Below, in pieces: positions 35,484-44,942 of a DNA stretch of 64,000 nt; positions within the stretch are counted from its first letter, which is position 1; every line of letters begins with the position of its first letter. The notes under the pieces were generated by a model, which worked only from the letters and a program-made list of their open reading frames with translations, had not been told where the DNA came from and made no database searches. The stretch comes from Halegenticoccus tardaugens. GTDB taxonomy: Archaea; Halobacteriota; Halobacteria; Halobacteriales; Haloferacaceae. The DNA is taken from contig NZ_SDIC01000008.1 of the NCBI RefSeq assembly GCF_004116405.1, positions 1 to 64,000 of the forward strand, read 5' to 3'. The translations under genes and the position numbers were made by a program.

Positions 35484-36747
35484 CGTTTCGAACAAATGCG
35501 TCAAGACAGGTAATGATCGTCCTCTGCGTTCCGAATCCCCCCGCTTTCGTGACGATCGGCGTTCCTGCCGCGGAACCGTCCGCGAGGGTACCGATAGGGA
35601 TTCCCACACCTATCGACGTTCCGGTCAGTGTGACGGCTGTTGCGTCGAGTGCTCGGATGACGGCGATTGCGACGTCGCCTCCCGTGAGGAAAAGCCCAGA
35701 TGGTTCCTCTCTCTGAAGGGTACGCATCGCGGCCTCTCCTAGCATGGTTGCGACGCGCTCTTGGATTTCGTTAGGCGAGAGACCGCGCGCTTTCCCCGCC
35801 TCAACGGTTCGTTCGACCGATTCACGGTCTGTTGCCGCGGTCAAGACGGTGGCTCGGCTGGCTTGGAGTTGTTCGGCGGCTCGTCTCGCGACTTCGTCGA
35901 CGCCATCCTCGGCCAAGAGTTCGACAGGATCGAGTTCTATCACGGTGTCGTCGGGGACGCGTTTGAGTTGAGAGAGTGTCGTTGCGTTCACACTCCCGAC
36001 GATGCCCAGCGGGGAACCGTCCAACCGCTCCAGCGGGGAAGGCGAGTCGTTGCCGTCGGGGACGGAGATGTGCTCCGCCAACCCTCCGCTGCCGACGTAG
36101 AGAGCGTTGAATCCGTCGCTGGCGTCGGCAATCGTCGACAGGTGTTCGTCCGTACTGGCGTCACAGATGAGAATCGAGGGATGGTCGTTTCGAACGACCA
36201 CGTCCGCCAGCACCGACGCCACGCGGTCGCTTCCCGCCTCGATAGTGGGCGTGTAGACATTCTGGACCGGTCGGTTGAGTCCCTCGAACAGGTCGGACAG
36301 CGACGACGATGACGGTCCCTTTTCGTCGTCTCCGTACTCCGTCTCGGCGACTGGCGTCCCGTCGACGTAGTGGACGCCGTCGTCCGTCGTCCGTCCAACA
36401 GCGGGAAACGCTGGAACGACCAGACCAATGGCGACATCCGACGCTGTGAGTGCTGCGTCAACCTCCTCAACGAGGTTCCCTCGAAGCGTCGAATCGACTT
36501 TCTTGTAGACGATCTCTGCGGTGATAGACGTCACACTCTCGGTGACGACGTCAACCGCCTGCTGTCTGTCGGCGTATCTGCTGTCGGTGTTGACTCCCAG
36601 TATCGCGGACTCTCGGACGTCCGGACTGGCATTCCGGTCGGACGCGGGGACCGCAAGAACGGACGTTCGGTAGCCGCGGGCGGCGAACCCGTGTGCAGTG
36701 TCCATCGCACCCGTGAGGTCGTCGGCGACAATAACGGCAGAGTGCAT
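35476..36747 (-). CDS. Four-carbon acid sugar kinase (DUF1537 family)
   Basis: 423 residues from ATG 36747 (a TTG at 36756 is in frame). N-terminal domain: VIVADDLTGAMDTAHGFA and VYKKVDSTLRGNLVEEVDA; C-terminal nucleotide-binding domain: LFLTGGDVAIAVIRAL and PIGTLADGSAAGTPIVTKAGGFG. DUF1537 kinases phosphorylate D-threonate, L-threonate or D-erythronate, with product going to PdxA2. First gene of the operon. Specificity cannot be read from the sequence. Confidence 0.88.
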   Translation of the reverse strand: MHSAVIVADDLTGAMDTAHGFAARGYRTSVLAVPASDRNASPDVRESAILGVNTDSRYADRQQAVDVVTESVTSITAEIVYKKVDSTLRGNLVEEVDAALTASDVAIGLVVPAFPAVGRTTDDGVHYVDGTPVAETEYGDDEKGPSSSSLSDLFEGLNRPVQNVYTPTIEAGSDRVASVLADVVVRNDHPSILICDASTDEHLSTIADASDGFNALYVGSGGLAEHISVPDGNDSPSPLERLDGSPLGIVGSVNATTLSQLKRVPDDTVIELDPVELLAEDGVDEVARRAAEQLQASRATVLTAATDRESVERTVEAGKARGLSPNEIQERVATMLGEAAMRTLQREEPSGLFLTGGDVAIAVIRALDATAVTLTGTSIGVGIPIGTLADGSAAGTPIVTKAGGFGTQRTIITCLDAFVRNDV

Positions 36748-36825
36748 TGGAGACAACTATACCGTAAAGAGGTAAAATACCCCGTGAGGAACTGTCTAGT
36801 GGGGATCTCCTCGACTAGCGTGCGG

Positions 36826-37880
36826 TTGTTTAGTGTCCGGTTCGGTTAGCCGAAATTATGGTGGTAGACGAAACGACTCAGCCAGCGACGTATACTTAGC
36901 GGACTGCCCCACCAAAATGAATGAAAGCAGTCGATTCGCATCAATACCGTCTGAAACGGCTCTGGTGAATCGCCATACAGCGGTTGATTTGGATATGTTG
37001 CAGTACGCTTGATGTTATGAACGACACATTTCAAGACGAGCTCACAAAATTCTCGGTACCACGTCCGCGCTCGCACGGCGACGCCGTGCGTACGCTTTAT
37101 CGACGAGAAGACGGTCTCACACATCGATTTCTGGCGGTAGCGAGGCCCATCGACCCGCGCGTTATGCACGTGGTCGATGGACCAGAAGATGCGATGTTTA
37201 ATCAGCGGTCTCACACCTTCTTCCCGTAGTTTTTCGTGTAATTGCATCCAGTCGTAGCCTTTGTCGGCGGCGAGGCTGTGCAGGTCACCTGCGTTGCGGC
37301 AGGCGACCTGCCAGCCGAGTTGTGTGTCGTGGGTTTTCTCATTCGTACAATGAACTTCAAAAACAGCGTGCGTTTGAGTATCGACGTGAGCCGTCGCTTT
37401 GAGTGTCTGAACGCGGTAATTCGTGCGGCGGTAGTAGTGCTTGCTAGCGTTTTCGCGGTCGAAAAAAGTGGCATCAATGGCGGCGTGACCCGAGAGGTCG
37501 TGCAGCTCCGACTCTCGTCGGAGCTGCACTCGCCAGAGCTTCATATGAAGCCTATCAAACGCCTTAATCAGCGTTGAATGGTCAGGAAGATCGTCCTCTT
37601 CGAGGCCGATCTCGGCGAGAATATGCGGCATTTCGTTCAGCAGATCGAGGGCGTTGCGGTACGACTCATCGAGGTAAATCCGCAGACAGTGTATCGATAC
37701 AAGAGCGTAGCCGGCGAAGTCGCCATCCCCTTCGGGGAGGCGACTTCGCCTCGGTCACCAACAACATTTTTAGCTAACGTGACCGCTTTGTTCGTGAAGC
37801 GGGAGATCTTTGACGTGAACTATCGCCGGTTTCCCGCTTCATCTTCCAAGTTCTAACGGTCGAACCCGACGCTGTTTAGT
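36826..37880 (-). mobile_element. IS5-type ISH element, damaged
   Basis: About 1.05 kb. Ends align as an imperfect inverted repeat: GTCCGGTTCGGTTAG (36833-36847) against the reverse complement GTCGGGTTCGACCGTTAG at the right (about 37854-37872). The transposase inside carries two lesions. It lies between the acid-sugar operon and the formate-dehydrogenase-like operon. 37881-38025 has no gene. Confidence 0.6.
36846..37816 (-). pseudogene. IS5-family DDE transposase, two lesions
   Basis: The C-terminal frame (37631-36846, and open further upstream) has GHAAIDATFFDRENASKHYY (first Asp), LAADKGYDWMQLH (second Asp) and KSMCETVFSSIKRTHG (Glu). Upstream the protein continues in that frame as DGDFAGYALVSIHCLRIYLD, but the N-terminus SKISRFTNKAVTLAKNVVGD lies in another frame: one C is missing in the run at about 37737-37741. 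The expected ATG before SKISRF is ACG (37816-37814). Both defects would have to be repaired for activity. Confidence 0.75.
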
Positions 37881-38025
37881 GATTCACCAGAGCCGAAATA
37901 TAGGTAGAATGCGCCGACCAGCGCTTCTGTGAACTCGCGACCGCCACAGAGCGACAGAGAGGAGTCCTTGCACCCCGGCTAAGCGATTACGAGGATATTC
38001 GGTGTCTGATGGTTGATGCCGGCGC

Positions 38026-41000
38026 TCAGTCGTCGCCGGCCAAGGGGTCGGAGTCGTCATCGGCCAATTCGTCGGGCAATGTCGGTTCCTCATCGGGGTC
38101 TGCTCCGAGTGGTTGGACCTGGACGTTCGTCACTTTGTACCGCGGAATCTTGCTCGTGGGATCGAACTCCTCCTTAGTCAACTTGTTGATGGCCCCGTGG
38201 ACAAAGTGCATGGGAATGAACAGCACGTCCGGTCCCGACGTCTCTTCGACGTTTGCCTTCACGATGATTTCACCTTGTTGGGACGCGACGCTGACGTATT
38301 CGCCGTCAATGACGCCAAGTGACTCGGCCGCCTCTGGGTGGATCGTGACGAAGCTCTCAGGAAAGTGTTGCATTGACGTCCGTACGCGTCGGGTCATCGA
38401 CCCTGTGTGCCAGTGGTAGAGGACGCGCCCCGTGATGAGCGTGAACGGGTAGTCCTCAATCGGACGAGGGTACTCCTCTTCAGGTAACTCGGACGGGACG
38501 AACCGCGCCATTCCGTCGTCGAAGTTAAACTCCTCCTCGTACAGGTATGGGGTCCCGGGGTGGTCCTCGTCCCAGCACGGCCACTGGAGGCCGTTTTCCT
38601 TCTCCTCCAAGCGCTCGTAGGTCACGCCACCGTAAATGGGAGTTAGATCGTTGATCTCGTTCATTACGTCGGCGGGACTCTCGTACGCCCAGTCGAACCC
38701 CATTCGGTTGGCGAGATCTTGCAGGATGTCGGCATCCGTGCGAGCCTCGCCGGGGGACTCGGCGGCTGGTCGAACGAGTTGGATCCGCCGCTCGGTGTTC
38801 GTGATAGTGCCGTACTTCTCGGCGGCGGACGCTGCTGGCAACACTATGTCCGCGAACTTCGCCGTCTCGGTCATGAACAGTTCTTGGACGACGAGGAAGT
38901 CGAGCGCCTCCAATGCCTTCTCGGCGTGTTGGATTGCTGGCTCGGAAAGCGCAGGGTTTTCGCCGATGATATACATCGCGTGCAAGTCGGTGGTTTCGGG
39001 GGAGTATCCCTCTTCGGCGCTCGGATCCCCGGTGCCGCGCTCTTGTTCGCCGTCACTGGTGCGCTCAGTCCCTCCGTACGCATCACTTTCGTCGTTTTCT
39101 CCGGAGACGGTTTCTTCGACTCCTGGAATGGCGCTGAACATCTCGGTGACGCGGAGGCCGACTTGGTTCGGTGGACGGACCCCCCACGCGCCCTCGAACG
39201 TATCAAGCACGTCATCGTCGTCAATGGCTTGGTAGCCCGGCAGATTGTTGGGAATTGGTCCCATGTCGCCGCCACCGCCCTGCACGTTATTCTGACCTCG
39301 GAACGGCGACAGTCCGGAACGTGGCTTGCCGACGTGGCCACAGAGCAGTGCCAGGTTGGCGATGGCGAGCGCGTTGCGCGTTCCGTGAGAGTGCTGGGTC
39401 AGTCCCATCGCCCAGCCATAGACGCACGTTTCCGATTTCGCGATGGTCTCGGCCGCGCTTTTGAGTTCCCCCGGCGGAACGTCCGTTATTTCTTCGACCA
39501 CATCGGGTGTGTACGGTTCGACGGCCTCCTCCAGCTCGTCGAAGTGTTTGACCCGTTCCTCGACGAACGCCTCGTCGTGAAGACCCTCCTCGATGATGTG
39601 TCGCATCATCCCGTTGAGCCAGGCGATGTCCGTGCCGGGTTTCGTCCGGGAGTATTGGTCGGCGTGCTCCGCAACGGTCATCTTTCGCGGGTCGAACACG
39701 AACAGGTCCGCACCGTCTCGGACGTTTTGAACGATGCGAGTCGCCAGTACCGGGTGGCTCTCGGTCGTGTTCGACCCGGTGATGAGATAGCAGTCGGCCC
39801 TACCGATGTCCTCGTTGATGCGATTCGTCATCGCACCGTAGCCGACCGTCTGCTTCAACGCGGCAACGGTCGAAGAGTGGCAGAGCCGAGTGCAGTTGTC
39901 GACGTGTGGCGTCTGTAATACTTGTCGCGCGAACTTCTGGGCGAGGAAGTTCTCTTCGTTCGTTCCCTTCGAGGAGGATGTCACCGCTAACGAGTCTGCA
40001 CCGTACTCGTCGCGAATCTCGGTCAATCGTTCGACGATACGATCTAACGCTTCGTCCCACGTGGCCTCGCGGAACTCACCTTCTTCCTTGATCAGCGGTG
40101 TCGTCAGCCGGTTGTCGGAGTTGACGAACTCGTAGCCGAATTTTCCTTTCACGCAGGTCGAGAAATCGTTGGCAGGCGTCTGCCCCGGATCGGCCGGGCG
40201 GACGCCGAGTACTTCGTTTCCTTTCCCGTATAGTTTGAACCGGCAGCCAACTCCGCAGTACGTACAGGTGGTATCAGCTACCTTGATATTTCGTTTTCGA
40301 CCACCGCTGACGACTTGTGCGGCATCGAAGAGTTGGCCGATAGTGAGCGACTCCTCGGCGATCTCTTCTGCGGTGTGTTCGACGGTCTTTAGCGCGCCGT
40401 CGGTCGCTCGCTTTGATAACTCCATCGTCTGCTGTTTCGCTTTCACCATGAACTCGGCGACCCCAGATCGTTCCTCCGCTTCCGCCCCCTGCCTGACGCT
40501 TTTGCCCTCGATTTCCGGCACGTCGCGGTTGGGCTCGGCAACCGTATCGGCCGTTTCGATTGGGGGTTTCTCATGTACTTTGCCGATGGAATTTTTTTGT
40601 GTGAACCCCGGCAACGGAATGGTCGTTGCATCCGCGAGCCCCTCCTCGACCAGCGAACCGGTTGGGCAGACGGTGACGCAGTGCCCGCAGGAAATACAGG
40701 TCGACTCGTCCATCGTCTCAGCCTCGGGTTTCTGGAAGTCAACGTGAATGTCGTCGGCGTTCCCAGACATCCGGAGCACACCCGCGACCTGAACATCGTT
40801 GCAGGCCTCGACACACCGATTACAGAGGATGCACTTATTGCGATCGATCTGGATGACCGACGTGTCGTCGATTGGAGCGTACGCGTCGCGGTCGCTGAAC
40901 ACACCGTACCGCGGCTTGTTAACTCCATGCTCGATCGAGACATCTTGAAGCTCACAGCGGCCGTTCTGTCCGCAGGTTGTACATCGCAGATTATGATTCG

Positions 41001-41457
41001 CGAGGACGAGGTCGAGATTGACGTCTCGAGCCTCCGCTGCGTCGGTGGCGTCGGTGCGTACGTTGAGGCCGTCCTTGGCCGGAAAGCTGCATGCAGGGAC
41101 GACTCCGTGTTCGTCTGTTTCGACCATACAGGTTCGACACGTGCCGCGTGGTCCGATGTTGTCGGATTGTTCGGTGCCGCGGTCGTAGTAACACAGTGCC
41201 GGGACGTCGGATTCGGTGTCGACCGTCTCGAGGGCGTCAATGAGCGTCGCCCCGGGTGAGACGGCGACGGGATCACCATCGACCGTCACGGTCGTCATAT
41301 CGTCGTTGTCGACCCCGACATCGGGGTCATTCGCAGTTCCCGTTCGGAAGTCCTCGGTCAGCGGCGTGCTCGGCCGCGGTTCGTCGATGTTTGGAACGCC
41401 GGGCGTCGCTTCGGTGGGACTGTGCTCAGTCGGTCCGGGGGTTTCGTCCATGCTCAT
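38026..41457 (-). CDS. Formate-dehydrogenase-like molybdopterin enzyme with NuoG-like iron-sulfur head
   Basis: 1143 residues. After a disordered acidic start (1-53), a 2Fe-2S domain (Cys89, 107, 110, 123), a His/Cys cluster (Cys159, 162, 168), and two 4Fe-4S clusters (Cys209/212/215/219 and 254/257/260/264). A linker leads to the catalytic part: 4Fe-4S Cys398/401/405/435, and Mo-ligand Cys526 (CTRLCHSSTVAAL), as in FdhF-type formate dehydrogenases that use Cys for Sec. An acidic insertion (about 800-845) is seen. Cytoplasmic; no twin-arginine signal. Start overlaps the preceding gene by 4 nt. Formate oxidation is the best guess; other substrates not excluded. Confidence 0.87.
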   Translation of the reverse strand: MSMDETPGPTEHSPTEATPGVPNIDEPRPSTPLTEDFRTGTANDPDVGVDNDDMTTVTVDGDPVAVSPGATLIDALETVDTESDVPALCYYDRGTEQSDNIGPRGTCRTCMVETDEHGVVPACSFPAKDGLNVRTDATDAAEARDVNLDLVLANHNLRCTTCGQNGRCELQDVSIEHGVNKPRYGVFSDRDAYAPIDDTSVIQIDRNKCILCNRCVEACNDVQVAGVLRMSGNADDIHVDFQKPEAETMDESTCISCGHCVTVCPTGSLVEEGLADATTIPLPGFTQKNSIGKVHEKPPIETADTVAEPNRDVPEIEGKSVRQGAEAEERSGVAEFMVKAKQQTMELSKRATDGALKTVEHTAEEIAEESLTIGQLFDAAQVVSGGRKRNIKVADTTCTYCGVGCRFKLYGKGNEVLGVRPADPGQTPANDFSTCVKGKFGYEFVNSDNRLTTPLIKEEGEFREATWDEALDRIVERLTEIRDEYGADSLAVTSSSKGTNEENFLAQKFARQVLQTPHVDNCTRLCHSSTVAALKQTVGYGAMTNRINEDIGRADCYLITGSNTTESHPVLATRIVQNVRDGADLFVFDPRKMTVAEHADQYSRTKPGTDIAWLNGMMRHIIEEGLHDEAFVEERVKHFDELEEAVEPYTPDVVEEITDVPPGELKSAAETIAKSETCVYGWAMGLTQHSHGTRNALAIANLALLCGHVGKPRSGLSPFRGQNNVQGGGGDMGPIPNNLPGYQAIDDDDVLDTFEGAWGVRPPNQVGLRVTEMFSAIPGVEETVSGENDESDAYGGTERTSDGEQERGTGDPSAEEGYSPETTDLHAMYIIGENPALSEPAIQHAEKALEALDFLVVQELFMTETAKFADIVLPAASAAEKYGTITNTERRIQLVRPAAESPGEARTDADILQDLANRMGFDWAYESPADVMNEINDLTPIYGGVTYERLEEKENGLQWPCWDEDHPGTPYLYEEEFNFDDGMARFVPSELPEEEYPRPIEDYPFTLITGRVLYHWHTGSMTRRVRTSMQHFPESFVTIHPEAAESLGVIDGEYVSVASQQGEIIVKANVEETSGPDVLFIPMHFVHGAINKLTKEEFDPTSKIPRYKVTNVQVQPLGADPDEEPTLPDELADDDSDPLAGDD

Positions 41458-43070
41458 GACTGGGTCACCTCGCAGGCTCCACTCGGGCAGCGACCGTCAG
41501 CGTGGGCCTCGAATTCTGTCTCAAACCGACTGAGGGCTGTTCCAACGCTGCGGGCAGTCGAGTGTCCGAAAGAACAGATACTCGAATGGTCCATTACGCG
41601 GGCGAGTTCGCGTACCATGTCGTCTTCATAGCTACCATCATAGACGTCGCGCAAGAGGGTGAGGAGTTGCTTCGACCCCTCGCGGCAGGGAAAGCAGCGG
41701 CCACAGTTCTCCTCACTCGCGAACCGCACGCGCTCGCCGACGGTCGCCACCACGCAATTGTTTTCGTTGAACACCTCAACCACGCCTTCGGTTCCAAGGT
41801 TAGCGTTCGTCAGTGCTAACGCGCTCACCGCGTAGTCGAGCGATCGGGTGAAGCCACCAAACTGGCCGCCGACACACGCCATTTTGAACCGCCCCTCTGC
41901 ATCGACGGCGTCGCGGACGTCGGCCAGCGACCCGCCGGTCGGCAGCTCGACGGTTGCCGCCGCCTCTACGTCACCGGTGATGGTGAAAACTCGCGTTCCG
42001 GGATCGGCGTCGGCGGCGTCGTACGCGTCGGGATCGAGCAGTCCTGTACGCACTTGGGCGAACGTTCGCGGCGTATGCACGACTGTTGGTCGGCCGTACA
42101 GCCCGTGCCGTGCGGGGCCGGGCGGACGCAATCGCGCTTCTAACCGGTCGTTGCCCTCGAGCGCTTCGAGAGCCATGGTGAACTCCCCGGCGATGAATTC
42201 GTCCGGACCGGCGACGATCTGCGGTGTGTTCGCGCTCGCTGTGTTTGGTTCTTCACCGAGCGCGTCGGCGACAGAGAGTGCCGCACGCCGGACTCGGCGT
42301 CGAACGAGATCGTCAGCCTCGTTCGTGTAGACGACGACGTCACTCGGCTTTGCGCCGACGACGGCGGCGACAGCTAGCGCTCCGTCGAGCACCGTCGCTG
42401 GGGAACTACCGAGTAGCATACGATCGGTCTCGTTGCGACGGTCGCTCTCGTTGGCGTTCACCACCACGACTGGGTCGTCCGTCATTTTGTGCACGGTATC
42501 TAGGTCGGTGGCGATGGAACTATCTTGGCTGGCATCGCCTCGGCCGCGCCCGAGAATACCGATGTCCGTGAGCTGCGCCAGCGCCGCGTTTGGGTCCTCC
42601 CGCGCGAGTGCTGCAGCACTCGCGCGGGCGATAGTTCTGTCTAAGGGAGCCCAACCACATCTTTCTAATACATGCCGGGCCCCAACTGCGAGCGGCCCGT
42701 CGGGAGGCGTCGGTAGTGTCTTGGTATCGGGATCGTGTTCAACCACCCACACCGCGTCATTGGCTCCGATCTCGCCTGATTCGGCGCCTTCGACGAGCGA
42801 ATGCGTGTGCTCGGGTGACGGACGAGAATGGTACGCCGTTCGCCCCCTGTAGGAGACAAGAACTAGCGGTTCGAGCGCGCGAGCACCGGTCGAACCGACT
42901 TCGAGCACAGTCACTCCGTCGGCGGCTGCTCGGGCGGCATCGAGGGCCTCCCCACCCCGTTCTGAGTGGAGTTTCTCTCCTTCGACAACCTCGCCACGCG
43001 GGGGCTCATTGCAACCAACTGTGATCCGGACAGTGGGCGATCCGCTCTCCGAATCGTTCGATTGAGTCAT
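41454..43070 (-). CDS. NuoF/HoxF-like electron-transfer subunit, divergent FMN site
   Basis: 538 residues. N-terminal 100 residues resemble the thioredoxin-like domain of HymB/HoxF (ALEPLVLVSYRGRTAYHSRP) without its cysteines. The NuoF core follows (VVVVNANESDRRNETDRML, FIAGEFTMALEALEGNDRLE, LRPPGPARHGLYGRPTVVHT). The usual FMN/NADH loop GRGGAGFP is GRGRGDAS (174-181), and CGEETAL is AGEFTMA. The C-terminal 4Fe-4S site is intact (Cys456, 459, 462 and 499). It should link the Mo subunit to an acceptor, but NAD use is doubtful. First large gene of the operon. Confidence 0.8.
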   Translation of the reverse strand: MTQSNDSESGSPTVRITVGCNEPPRGEVVEGEKLHSERGGEALDAARAAADGVTVLEVGSTGARALEPLVLVSYRGRTAYHSRPSPEHTHSLVEGAESGEIGANDAVWVVEHDPDTKTLPTPPDGPLAVGARHVLERCGWAPLDRTIARASAAALAREDPNAALAQLTDIGILGRGRGDASQDSSIATDLDTVHKMTDDPVVVVNANESDRRNETDRMLLGSSPATVLDGALAVAAVVGAKPSDVVVYTNEADDLVRRRVRRAALSVADALGEEPNTASANTPQIVAGPDEFIAGEFTMALEALEGNDRLEARLRPPGPARHGLYGRPTVVHTPRTFAQVRTGLLDPDAYDAADADPGTRVFTITGDVEAAATVELPTGGSLADVRDAVDAEGRFKMACVGGQFGGFTRSLDYAVSALALTNANLGTEGVVEVFNENNCVVATVGERVRFASEENCGRCFPCREGSKQLLTLLRDVYDGSYEDDMVRELARVMDHSSICSFGHSTARSVGTALSRFETEFEAHADGRCPSGACEVTQS

Positions 43071-43170
43071 CTGGTGTACGCTTCGGCCACTACGTGCGAA
43101 AGCTTTGTGGCCTTATCAACATGTTAGTATTTTGATCAAGGCGGTGCGACCGGATGTACCGGGTCTGCCC

Positions 43171-43193
43171 CGAATCTGCGTTCCAGATTCGGT
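43171..43193. repeat. Perfect 9-bp hairpin
   Basis: CCGAATCTG-CGTTC-CAGATTCGG, 26 nt past the stop of the small membrane-protein gene and 100 nt before the NuoF-like start on the reverse strand. May be a transcript end or processing site. Confidence 0.5.
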
Positions 43194-43218
43194 TCTCGAT
43201 CGTTGCCCTTTTCTCTGG

Positions 43219-43362
43219 TTACCGTTTCGCACGTCGATACGACCGTGCGAGGGGGGCGCGCTTGCGCCACGCCCAGAAAATGGCTGCGCTGACCGCTGCG
43301 AAAAGCATGACCGCTACAACAAGAGTCCGACTATTGGTCGACTTCGCGTTTAGATTATCCAT
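43219..43362 (-). CDS. Small one-helix membrane protein
   Basis: 47 residues from ATG 43362 to TAA 43219-43221: polar start MDNLNAKSTNSR, a hydrophobic helix TLVVAVMLFAAVSAAIFWAW, then a basic tail KRAPLARSYRRAKR that would sit in the cytoplasm. Same strand as the formate-dehydrogenase-like operon and 148 nt upstream of it, so perhaps a membrane anchor for it. Not verified by homology. Confidence 0.5.
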   Translation of the reverse strand: MDNLNAKSTNSRTLVVAVMLFAAVSAAIFWAWRKRAPLARSYRRAKR

Positions 43363-43431
43363 ATTTTGATCACTACCCGACAGATGGTATGGGTTTGGGC
43401 TAATTTCTCGCTATTCAATAACCTACCGCTC

Positions 43432-43563
43432 GTGAACTACCCCGCCCTGCTCGGCCTTGTAGCCTCGCTGAGGACGGGGCTTCCGGTTTCAACGACGCGC
43501 TGTGCAGGAACCGCAACGGTTCCCGGAGGGAGCGCAGTCTCCGCAGGCATTGAATCGGGGAGA
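43432..43563 (-). mobile_element. IS200/IS605 right-end relic with tnpB 3' remnant
   Basis: GTGAACTACCCCGCCCTGCTCGGCC...GAGGACGGGGCTTCC is the right end in reverse orientation, followed by about 60 bp of a tnpB tail (ACGACGCGCTGTGCAGG ... GGAGCGCAGTCTCCGC). It truncates the kinase gene that starts at 43564. Confidence 0.6.
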
Positions 43564-44080
43564 ACCACCCCTTGATCTCGTCCATCATCCGGGCTTCCCG
43601 CTCGAAGTTGAGTTCCTCGAGAATGATGCGCTCGAAATCGTCCGCCATGTTTCGGAGCGAGAACTGCAAGCGCTCAAGGGCAAACAGCATTATTAGTGGG
43701 ATGAGTCGGCGGATGATGCGAAGATCAGTCTCGATGAGAACTTTGATCTCGGGCCGCCGAACCTTCACGACGACCGGTTCACCCTGATACGTCGCTCGAT
43801 AGACCTGCGCCAGTGATCCCCCCGCAATCGGTTCTGGATCGAAGTCCTCGTAGGAATGATAGCCGACATCATGTGCAAGAGCGGGGATCATCTCGCGATA
43901 TGGGCCTGTCGGAACCGCATCCTGCAGCGTGACGAACTCCTCGGCGTACACCTGTGGGACGACATCGGGCCGGGTGGAGAGGACCTGCCCAATTTTCACG
44001 AACGCCGGCCCGAGATCAAGCAGTACGTCGCGAAGCCGGCGGGCACGTTGTGCGTGTGTGTCTCGAGAGATCTCACTTAG
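43564..44080 (-). pseudogene. AarF/ABC1/UbiB kinase-like fragment, both ends lost
   Basis: Reads SRDTHAQRARRLRDVLLDLG, FVKIGQVLSTRPDVVPQVYAEE, GSLAQVYRATYQGEPVVVKV (ATP-binding Ala/Gly loop and Lys) and EELNFEREARMMDEI. The N-terminal 60 residues are absent (a TAG lies at 44083-44081), and the catalytic C-terminal two thirds are replaced by the transposon relic at 43563. So this is a fragment of about 170 of the usual 550 residues. Confidence 0.75.
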
Positions 44081-44163
44081 CTACTTGAAACGGCCTAGTG
44101 GAACGACTACACAGTTCTCAGAAGGCAGGACTGACGGACAGATCGTGAGCTGCCAGCATCACC

Positions 44164-44697
44164 TCACTGAGCTGGTTCGTCGGCCGGCGCCACCATGTCC
44201 TCAATACGGAGGATCAAGATGTTGCTCGTATCGTCGATTCCGTCGATCGTGCCTTCGACAACGAGTTGTGACAGCGGTGTCGGACCGACTGTCACCGCAT
44301 CTCCCTCGTCAAAGTCGTGGAGTGAGCCTTGCACATGGATTTCAGCCCGGCATTGCTCAGGATGATGGACGCTCGAGAGGTCCACCTCCTGGACGTTCGC
44401 GCCATCAACTAGTTCATCATTATGAATCAGTGGGACTGACGCGGGCTCGTCCATCTGATCGATGTCGAGCGCCTCATATGCGTTCGTGGTCGGCTTGTAG
44501 CCGCCTTTCGGACCAGGTACTCCTTCGACTAGCTGCAACGCCTTCAGGCTCTGCATCTGATTGCGGATAGTGCCTGGATTTCGGTTCACCTCCTCGGCAA
44601 TGTCCTCACCCTTCACCGCACTCTCTGTCTCACGGGACAGGTTGACGAGAGCGGTAAGAATCGTCCGTTGGCTTGGTGTCAAATCGATTGCTGACAT
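44164..44697 (-). CDS. Winged-helix regulator with C-terminal beta domain
   Basis: 177 residues from ATG 44697 (MSAIDLTPS; the frame extends 6 codons upstream). Residues 1-75 are a winged helix: LTPSQRTILTALVNLSRE, VKGEDIAEEVNRNPGTIRNQ, SLKALQLVEGVPGPKGGYKP. The rest is an Asp/Glu-rich beta domain (AEIHVQGSLHDFDEGDAVTVGPTPLSQL). Haloarchaea carry close relatives of unknown role, annotated variously as Rrf2- or TrmB-like. No cysteine ligands for an Fe-S cluster except Cys in PEQCRAE. Free-standing between relics. Confidence 0.75.
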   Translation of the reverse strand: MSAIDLTPSQRTILTALVNLSRETESAVKGEDIAEEVNRNPGTIRNQMQSLKALQLVEGVPGPKGGYKPTTNAYEALDIDQMDEPASVPLIHNDELVDGANVQEVDLSSVHHPEQCRAEIHVQGSLHDFDEGDAVTVGPTPLSQLVVEGTIDGIDDTSNILILRIEDMVAPADEPAQ

Positions 44698-44942
44698 GGG
44701 AGTATTTGTCTGCATATTGCCTTAAGTCCTAAGAATTCGCTCAATGAATGTTTTCGTGATCGGGTATTCCACGGAGCTAAATGTTCAATTGAGGATATCT
44801 GATGGGAAGGAAAACTATATCTTGCCCCTTACGATTGATCGCCGGTCCAACTTCTACACAACCACCGAGTCTGGACTTCACGCCCTGCACAAATGGATCT
44901 GCTGGAAACGCCAACGCTCTTGTGAAGCACATTATCGGTGAT

